DNA from: Chelativorans intermedius
Lineage (GTDB): Bacteria > Pseudomonadota > Alphaproteobacteria > Rhizobiales > Rhizobiaceae
NCBI RefSeq assembly: GCF_025398255.1
Contig: NZ_JAODNW010000001.1
Coordinates: forward strand, 124,001 to 188,000
Direction: 5' to 3'
Length of the DNA: 64,000 nt
Part shown: positions 58,714-64,000 of the stretch, one piece after another
Numbering within the stretch: position 1 is the first letter of the stretch
Layout of the letters: each line of letters starts with the position of its first letter
Translations under genes and position numbers: made by a program
Notes under the pieces: generated by a model
Databases searched by the model: none
The model's input: only the letters and a program-made list of their open reading frames with translations
Told to the model about the DNA's origin: nothing

Positions 58714-59073
58714 ATGGTGTCGAAGGTATCCGTTACGCGGCGCGCCGGGCGCGTTCGCCGGAAGTTGAAGGCGGTCGCCAATGGGCGGCCGCGGCTTTCC
58801 GTCTATCGTTCGTCGAAGAACATCTATGCCCAGGTCATCGACGACGTGAATGGGCACACGCTTGCTGCCGCCTCCACGCTCGAGAAGGACCTGAAGGGCA
58901 AGCTCAAGACCGGTGCCGATGTGGCCGCGGCCACGGAGGTCGGCAAGCTGATCGCCGAGCGCGCGAAGAAGGCCGGTGTGGAAAAGGTGTTCTTCGACCG
59001 AGGCGCCTATCTGTATCACGGCCGCGTGAAGGCGTTGGCCGACGCTGCCCGTGAGGGTGGCCTGGAGTTCTAG
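58714..59073 (+). CDS. rplR: Ribosomal protein L18
   Basis: 119 residues, 5S rRNA binder with a basic N-terminus and the [19 protein letters not shown] end. Followed by an 86-bp gap that can fold (GCGGG..GCGC/GCGC..CCCGC near 59083-59110) ahead of a T-rich stretch. Confidence 0.97.
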   Translation: MVSKVSVTRRAGRVRRKLKAVANGRPRLSVYRSSKNIYAQVIDDVNGHTLAAASTLEKDLKGKLKTGADVAAATEVGKLIAERAKKAGVEKVFFDRGAYLYHGRVKALADAAREGGLEF

Positions 59074-59159
59074 CAGCCGGCAGGCGGGAGCGCCGTTCGC
59101 GCTGCCCGCAGGCCTTTGTTTTAACCCCGTGCTACCGGAAAAGAACAAGGACAAGGACA

Positions 59160-59720
59160 ATGGCACAGCCCCGCAGGGACGACCGCCGCGAGCGCGAAGA
59201 GCGCGACAGCGAGTTCGTCGACAAGCTCGTTCACATCAACCGCGTTGCCAAGGTGGTCAAGGGCGGCCGCCGTTTCGGCTTCGCCGCACTCGTGGTCGTC
59301 GGCGACCAGAAGGGGCGCGTCGGCTTCGGTCATGGCAAGGCCCGTGAGGTGCCCGAGGCGATTCGCAAGGCCACCGAGGCGGCCAAGCGCGACATGATCT
59401 TCGTGCCGCTGCGGGACGGACGCACGCTGCACCACGATGTGCACGGCCGCCATGGCGCCGGACGCGTTCACCTGCGGGCGGCCAAGCCCGGCAGCGGGAT
59501 CATTGCCGGCGGTCCGATGCGCGCCGTTTTCGAGACGCTCGGCGTGCAGGACGTGGTGGCCAAGTCGCTGGGGTCGACCAACCCCTACAACATGGTGCGG
59601 GCCACCTTCGATGCGCTGAAGCGGCAGATGCATCCCAAGGACATCGCTGCCCAGCGCGGCATCAAGTACTCGACCTTGCAGGCCCGCCGCGGCGCGGTGA
59701 CGGCCGGGGCGGAAGAATAG
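59160..59720 (+). CDS. rpsE: Ribosomal protein S5
   Basis: 186 residues. Decoding-fidelity protein; the double-stranded-RNA-binding-like N-terminal domain and [14 protein letters not shown]-type loop are present. The spectinomycin-site loop reads as wild type. Confidence 0.98.
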   Translation: MAQPRRDDRREREERDSEFVDKLVHINRVAKVVKGGRRFGFAALVVVGDQKGRVGFGHGKAREVPEAIRKATEAAKRDMIFVPLRDGRTLHHDVHGRHGAGRVHLRAAKPGSGIIAGGPMRAVFETLGVQDVVAKSLGSTNPYNMVRATFDALKRQMHPKDIAAQRGIKYSTLQARRGAVTAGAEE

Positions 59721-59753
59721 GCCGCTTACGGCCTCTGACGAGGGATCACGACG

Positions 59754-59954
59754 ATGGCTGAGAAGAAGAAGGGCAAGACGATCACGGTCGAGCAGATCGG
59801 CAGCCCCATCCGCCGTCCCAAGGATCAGCGTGCGACGCTGGTCGGCCTGGGGCTCAACAAGATGCACCGCCGCTCGACGCTCGAGGACACGCCGGCCGTG
59901 CGCGGCATGATCGCCAAGGTCGGGCACCTCGTGCGCGTCGTCGACGAGGCCTGA
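59754..59954 (+). CDS. rpmD: Ribosomal protein L30
   Basis: 66 residues. [23 protein letters not shown] core is diagnostic. Short N-terminal Lys-rich extension compared with E. coli. Confidence 0.96.
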   Translation: MAEKKKGKTITVEQIGSPIRRPKDQRATLVGLGLNKMHRRSTLEDTPAVRGMIAKVGHLVRVVDEA

Positions 59955-59973
59955 GGAATCGAGGAACGGAAAC

Positions 59974-60444
59974 ATGAAGCTCAACGAACTCAGGGACAAG
60001 GAAGGCGCCACGCACGCGCGCAAGCGCGTGGGCCGCGGCATCGGTTCGGGCCTTGGCAAGACGGGCGGACGCGGCGTGAAGGGCCAGAAGTCCCGCTCGG
60101 GCGTTGCCATCAAGGGGTTCGAGGGCGGCCAGATGCCGCTCTACCGGCGTCTGCCCAAGCGCGGCTTCAAGAATATCTTCGCCAAGGACCTCAACGAGGT
60201 TTCCGTCGGCCGCATCCAGGCGGCGATCGACGCGGGCAAGCTTGACGCTTCGGCGACGATCGACGCTTCTGCGCTTGTCAAGGCCGGCGTCATCCGCCGC
60301 GTCAGGGACGGCGTGAAGGTGCTGGGCAATGGCGAGATCAAGGCCAAGGTGGCGCTTGATGTCGCCGGCGCCTCCAAGTCGGCGCTCGAGAAGATCGAGA
60401 AGGCCGGCGGTTCGGTCAAGTTGCCCGAGAAGGCCGCGGAGTAG
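59974..60444 (+). CDS. rplO: Ribosomal protein L15
   Basis: 156 residues with the Gly/Arg-rich N-terminal arm ([22 protein letters not shown]). A strong hairpin follows within 9 bp, before secY. Confidence 0.98.
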   Translation: MKLNELRDKEGATHARKRVGRGIGSGLGKTGGRGVKGQKSRSGVAIKGFEGGQMPLYRRLPKRGFKNIFAKDLNEVSVGRIQAAIDAGKLDASATIDASALVKAGVIRRVRDGVKVLGNGEIKAKVALDVAGASKSALEKIEKAGGSVKLPEKAAE

Positions 60445-60452
60445 AAAGCCGT

Positions 60453-60491
60453 GAGAGCACGGGCGCATGCTGCTTGCAAGCCCGTGCTCTC
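60453..60491 (+). terminator. Hairpin between rplO and secY, attenuator candidate
   Basis: GAGAGCACGGGC (60453-60464) and GCCCGTGCTCTC (60480-60491), a perfect 12-bp stem with a 15-nt loop, without a U-tract. The remaining leader to secY (60492-60647) carries a second GC-rich stem near 60570-60600 but no gene. Confidence 0.5.
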
Positions 60492-60647
60492 CGGCCTATC
60501 TGCGCACGGTGCGCCTTTGTGTCGTGGCCGGGAACCGGGTTCTTTGGTCGCGCAGGGGCCTTCTGGACTTGACCGTGGCCGGCGGGTAAGCCTGCGGCCA
60601 AATTTCCTTGTCGCGCAAGGGGCGCGTGACGGAGCGGAGAATTCCTA

Positions 60648-61988
60648 ATGGCATCGGCAGCCGAGCAACTTGCATCCAATCTCAATTTCGCGGCCTTCGC
60701 CAAGGCCGAGGACTTGAAAAAGCGAATCTGGTTCACGCTCGGCGCACTGCTTGTCTACCGGCTCGGCACCTACATTCCGATGCCCGGCATCAATCCGGAA
60801 GCCTTTGCCCAGGCTTTCCAGCAGCAGTCGGGCGGCGTGCTCGGCATGTTCAACATGTTTGCCGGCGGCGCGGTGGAGCGCATGGCGATCTTCGCCCTCG
60901 GCATCATGCCCTATATTTCGGCTTCCATCATCATGCAGCTCATGACGAGCGTCGTGCCGACGCTCGAACAGCTCAAGAAGGAAGGCGAGCAGGGGCGCAA
61001 GGTCATCAACCAGTACACCCGCTACGGCACGGTGCTTCTGGCGACTGTGCAGGCCTATGGCATTGCCGTCGGGCTCGAAAGCGGGGCGAACATCGTCACC
61101 GATCCTGGCTGGTTCTTCCGCATCTCGGCCGTGATCACCCTGGTCGGCGGCACCATGTTCCTGATGTGGCTCGGCGAGCAGATCACCGCCCGCGGCATTG
61201 GTAACGGCATCTCTCTCATCATCTTTTCCGGCATCGTGGCGGGCCTGCCGTCGGCCATCGGCGGTACGCTGGAACTCGGCCGCACAGGCGCCATGTCGAC
61301 GGGTCTGATTCTGGCCATCATCGTGCTGGCCGTTGTGGTGATCGGCGTCATCGTCTTCTTCGAGCGGGCGCAGAGGCGGCTTCTGATCCAGTATCCGAAG
61401 CGGCAGGTGGGCAATCGCATGTTCCAGGGCGACACCTCGCACCTGCCGCTGAAGCTCAATACGGCCGGCGTCATCCCGCCGATCTTCGCCTCTTCGCTGC
61501 TCCTTCTGCCGGCCACCGTTGCCGGATTCTCCGACACGACGCAGCTTCCCGGCTGGGCAAGCACCGTGCTTGCCACCCTGGGCCACGGCCAGCCGCTCTA
61601 CATGCTGCTCTATGCGGCGCTGATCGCCTTCTTTGCCTTCTTCTATACGGCCATCGTCTTCAATCCCAAGGACACGGCCGAGCAGCTCAAGAAGCATTCC
61701 GGCTTCATCCCCGGCTACAGGCCGGGCGAGCGCACGGCCGAGTATATCGACTACGTGCTGACCCGCATCACGGTGGTCGGCGCCATCTATCTCGTTCTGG
61801 TGTGTCTGCTTCCCGAGTTTCTGATCTCGGCCACGGGCGTGCCCTTCTATCTTGGTGGCACCTCGCTGCTCATCGTCGTCAGCGTGACGCTCGACACGGT
61901 GGCGCAGGTGCAGGGGCATCTGATTGCGCATCAGTATGAGGGACTGATCAAGAAATCGAAGCTTCGGGGAGGCAGGAAGGGACGATGA
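60648..61988 (+). CDS. secY: Preprotein translocase channel subunit SecY
   Basis: 446 residues with ten membrane helices. Visible family blocks: the N-terminal [10 protein letters not shown] plug region, [16 protein letters not shown] (helix 2b-3), [19 protein letters not shown] and the cytoplasmic RGGRKGR end. Forms the channel with SecE encoded at 33.8 kb. Its end overlaps adk by 4 bp (ATGA). Confidence 0.98.
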   Translation: MASAAEQLASNLNFAAFAKAEDLKKRIWFTLGALLVYRLGTYIPMPGINPEAFAQAFQQQSGGVLGMFNMFAGGAVERMAIFALGIMPYISASIIMQLMTSVVPTLEQLKKEGEQGRKVINQYTRYGTVLLATVQAYGIAVGLESGANIVTDPGWFFRISAVITLVGGTMFLMWLGEQITARGIGNGISLIIFSGIVAGLPSAIGGTLELGRTGAMSTGLILAIIVLAVVVIGVIVFFERAQRRLLIQYPKRQVGNRMFQGDTSHLPLKLNTAGVIPPIFASSLLLLPATVAGFSDTTQLPGWASTVLATLGHGQPLYMLLYAALIAFFAFFYTAIVFNPKDTAEQLKKHSGFIPGYRPGERTAEYIDYVLTRITVVGAIYLVLVCLLPEFLISATGVPFYLGGTSLLIVVSVTLDTVAQVQGHLIAHQYEGLIKKSKLRGGRKGR

Positions 61989-62584
61989 GGCTTATTCTTC
62001 TGGGACCCCCGGGCGCAGGGAAGGGGACGCAGGCGCAGATCCTGGTCGAGCGATACGGCATTCCGCAGCTTTCCACCGGCGACATGCTGCGCGCCGCGGT
62101 GAAGGCGGAAACGGAGATCGGGCGGCGCGCCAAGGCGGTGATGGATGCCGGCGAGCTGGTCTCCGATGCCATCGTCAACGCCATCGTTGCGGAGCGTATC
62201 GACCAGCCCGATTGCGCGCGGGGTTTCATCCTCGATGGCTATCCGCGCACGCTCGTCCAGGCCGACGCCGTCGAGGCGATGCTGGCCGAGCGCGGCCTGA
62301 CGCTCGACGCGGTGATCGAACTCGTGGTCGACGACAAAGCGCTGGTTGGTCGCATCGAGAAGCGGGCGCAGGAGGCCAGGGCGGCGGGCCAGCCGGTGCG
62401 CAAGGACGACAATGCAAGCGTCTTCGAGGAACGGCTGCGTGAGTATTACAAGAAGACCGCTCCGCTGGTTGGCTATTTCTATGCCAAGGGCAAGCTGCAC
62501 ACCGTGGACGGCATGGCCAGCATCGAGGAGGTGACGGCCAAGATCGAAGCCGTGCTTCGGTCGGTGGGCGTGGCCGGGAGATAG
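61985..62584 (+). CDS. adk: Adenylate kinase
   Basis: 199 residues, interconverting AMP + ATP and 2 ADP. P-loop GPPGAGKGT (7-15), FILDGYPRT and VRKDDNA segments are present. The LID is the short form without zinc cysteines. Coupled to secY, a common alphaproteobacterial arrangement. No rpmJ is present between secY and rpsM, unlike E. coli. Confidence 0.98.
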   Translation: MRLILLGPPGAGKGTQAQILVERYGIPQLSTGDMLRAAVKAETEIGRRAKAVMDAGELVSDAIVNAIVAERIDQPDCARGFILDGYPRTLVQADAVEAMLAERGLTLDAVIELVVDDKALVGRIEKRAQEARAAGQPVRKDDNASVFEERLREYYKKTAPLVGYFYAKGKLHTVDGMASIEEVTAKIEAVLRSVGVAGR

Positions 62585-62662
62585 ATCCGGTGGCGGACGG
62601 GCACCCCATTCCGCAGGGAAGGGGGGCTGAGGCCGCCGCTGCAATTCAGGAGCGCCGGGGAG

Positions 62663-62690
62663 TTGACTTTTCCCCGCGATTCCGTCAAAG
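62663..62690 (+). promoter_or_regulatory. Candidate promoter for the rpsM-rpsK-rpoA block
   Basis: TTGACT (62663-62668) and TCAAAG (62685-62690), 16 bp apart, in the 244-bp gap between adk and rpsM. Strong -35, weak -10. The rest of the gap holds GC-rich inverted segments but no gene. Confidence 0.38.
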
Positions 62691-62828
62691 ACGGCGCCAA
62701 TTCGCTTGCATGTCTAAGCGGTCGGCGCCGGTCGGAGAAGTCGATGGCCGGTCCGGGCGCTTTCGTCTTGTCCGGCCTGAGGACAACAGGCCGCCGGCAA
62801 GGCGGCAGGAAACTTAAGGAGAGCCGAC

Positions 62829-63197
62829 GTGGCCCGTATCGCTGGCGTCAACATTCCGACCAACAAGCGCGTCGTGATTGCGCTTCAGTATATTCACGGT
62901 ATCGGGCCGAAGCTTGCCCGCGACATCACCGCGAAGGTGAACATTCCGGCGGAGCGCCGGGTGAGCGAGCTCACCGATGCCGAGCTTCTGGCCATTCGCG
63001 AAACCATCGACCGCGATTATCAGGTCGAGGGCGATCTGCGCCGCGAGGTGTCGATGAACATCAAGCGCCTCATGGATCTGGGGTGCTATCGCGGCCTGCG
63101 TCATCGTCGCTCGCTTCCCGTTCGCGGCCAGCGCACGCACACCAATGCGCGCACGCGCAAGGGGCCTGCCAAGCCGATCGCCGGCAAGAAGAAGTGA
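62829..63197 (+). CDS. rpsM: Ribosomal protein S13
   Basis: 122 residues. 30S head protein; GTG start at 62829 ([15 protein letters not shown]) after [29 protein letters not shown] end is typical. Confidence 0.98.
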   Translation: MARIAGVNIPTNKRVVIALQYIHGIGPKLARDITAKVNIPAERRVSELTDAELLAIRETIDRDYQVEGDLRREVSMNIKRLMDLGCYRGLRHRRSLPVRGQRTHTNARTRKGPAKPIAGKKK

Positions 63198-63324
63198 TTT
63201 GAGCGATTGGCGAAACAGCGGATGGCGAAGAGGTTTTCCTGCTCACCATCCGCTGCCGCCTGATCGCCTCATTGGTGGAGCCGCTGGAACTACGGCGGTG
63301 TAGAGATCGACTGAAAGGAAAGAC

Positions 63325-63714
63325 ATGGCCAAGGAAGCCGCACGCGTTCGCCGTCGTGAGCGCAAGAACATTTCGTCGGGTGTGGCGCACGTCAACTCGA
63401 CCTTCAACAACACGATGATCACCATCACCGATGCGCAGGGCAATGCCATTGCCTGGTCGTCGGCCGGCGCCCAGGGGTTCAAGGGCTCGCGCAAGTCCAC
63501 CCCGTTCGCCGCTCAGGTGGCGGCGGAGGATTGCGCGCGCAAGGCGCAGGAACACGGCATGCGCACGCTGGAGGTGGAGGTTTCCGGGCCGGGCTCGGGA
63601 CGCGAGTCGGCGCTGCGTGCCTTGCAGGCCGCCGGTTTCACCATTACCTCGATCCGTGACGTGACGCCCATTCCGCACAATGGGTGCCGTCCGCGCAAGA
63701 AGCGCCGGGTCTAG
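63325..63714 (+). CDS. rpsK: Ribosomal protein S11
   Basis: 129 residues; platform protein near the Shine-Dalgarno helix. [15 protein letters not shown] and the [18 protein letters not shown] end are conserved. Confidence 0.98.
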   Translation: MAKEAARVRRRERKNISSGVAHVNSTFNNTMITITDAQGNAIAWSSAGAQGFKGSRKSTPFAAQVAAEDCARKAQEHGMRTLEVEVSGPGSGRESALRALQAAGFTITSIRDVTPIPHNGCRPRKKRRV

Positions 63715-63821
63715 GACCGCCGACAGGCCATATACCGTACGAACGCATGGTGCGTTCCTCTGCGGTTTCCAGAGCGCCCGTCACGATTGGATGGTGGCGG
63801 GGTAACGGAAGGACAATCCAC

Positions 63822-64000
63822 ATGATCCAGAAAAACTGGCAGGAACTCATCAAGCCCAACAAGATCGAGTTCACGTCAAAGGGCAGGACGCAGACCACGC
63901 TTGTTGCCGAGCCACTTGAGCGCGGCTTCGGCCTGACGTTGGGCAACGCCCTGCGCCGCGTCCTGCTTTCCTCGCTGCGCGGCGCCGCGGTGACCGCCGT
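63822..64000 (+). CDS. rpoA: RNA polymerase alpha subunit, 3' truncated by window end
   Basis: The first ~59 residues are visible: [17 protein letters not shown] and the assembly segment [21 protein letters not shown]. Closes the alpha operon after rpsK, as expected; no rpsD or rplQ can be seen from this window. Confidence 0.97.
   Translation, partial: MIQKNWQELIKPNKIEFTSKGRTQTTLVAEPLERGFGLTLGNALRRVLLSSLRGAAVTA

Noticed and set aside
61985-62829. rpmJ (L36) between secY and rpsM
   Set aside because: No frame for the 37-41-residue L36 with its Cys/His pattern is present; adk occupies this place, and rpmJ must lie elsewhere.

Overview
The window is a chromosomal core-genome segment of a high-GC alphaproteobacterium, most likely a member of the Hyphomicrobiales (Rhizobiales) near the Phyllobacteriaceae. 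The placement rests on a circularly permuted two-piece tmRNA with tag ANDNYAEARLAA, an alphaproteobacterial-type SspB adaptor, the Suf-only Fe-S gene order, the tRNA-Tyr/tRNA-Gly/tuf/tRNA-Trp/secE order, and adk between secY and rpsM. Species cannot be read from the sequence. I see no insertion sequence, prophage, integrase, CRISPR array, rRNA gene or toxin-antitoxin pair.

Layout. 1-4.1 kb: 3' end of an AsmA-like gene, a ribbon-helix-helix protein, the ClpXP adaptor SspB and a TetR regulator. 4.1-5.5 kb: a divergent Bcr/CflA-type efflux pump with a clear operator. 5.5-5.9 kb: ssrA (tmRNA, minus strand). 6.1-11.6 kb: thyA-folA-hflK-hflC-DUF2065-degP-like, linking thymidylate/folate synthesis to membrane protein quality control. 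11.6-16.4 kb: serB and miaA (head to head), a diguanylate cyclase, tyrS and an alpha/beta hydrolase. 16.6-23.7 kb: the Suf Fe-S assembly cluster (nifS-like, sufB, sufC, sufD, sufS, sufT-like, sufA). 23.7-31.5 kb: a P460-like cytochrome, a TfoX-like protein, a DEAD-box helicase, NAD kinase, tRNA-Thr, a three-gene ABC exporter operon with a NEW3-type exported protein, and an rlmB-type rRNA methyltransferase.

31.7-45.8 kb: tRNA-Tyr, tRNA-Gly, tuf copy 1, tRNA-Trp, then secE-nusG-rplK-rplA-rplJ-rplL-rpoB-rpoC, closed by a strong intrinsic terminator. 46.3-64 kb: the str operon (rpsL-rpsG-fusA-tuf copy 2) running into the S10, spc and alpha ribosomal protein blocks (rpsJ to rpoA, rpoA cut by the window end). 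Together these give the transcription core, translation factors, about half of the ribosomal proteins, the SecYE translocon and adenylate kinase.

Most of the window is conserved housekeeping DNA, and I did not find a new defence, mobile or biosynthetic system. The points most worth a second look are: the two tuf copies, identical but for one base, whose codon choice differs sharply from their neighbours and switches near the 3' end; the NEW3/ABC exporter operon; the proximity of sspB and ssrA; the TetR operator placed inside a promoter spacer; the shared CATG start of serB and miaA; and a series of GC-rich hairpins without U-tracts at internal boundaries of the rRNA-protein and rpo operons.
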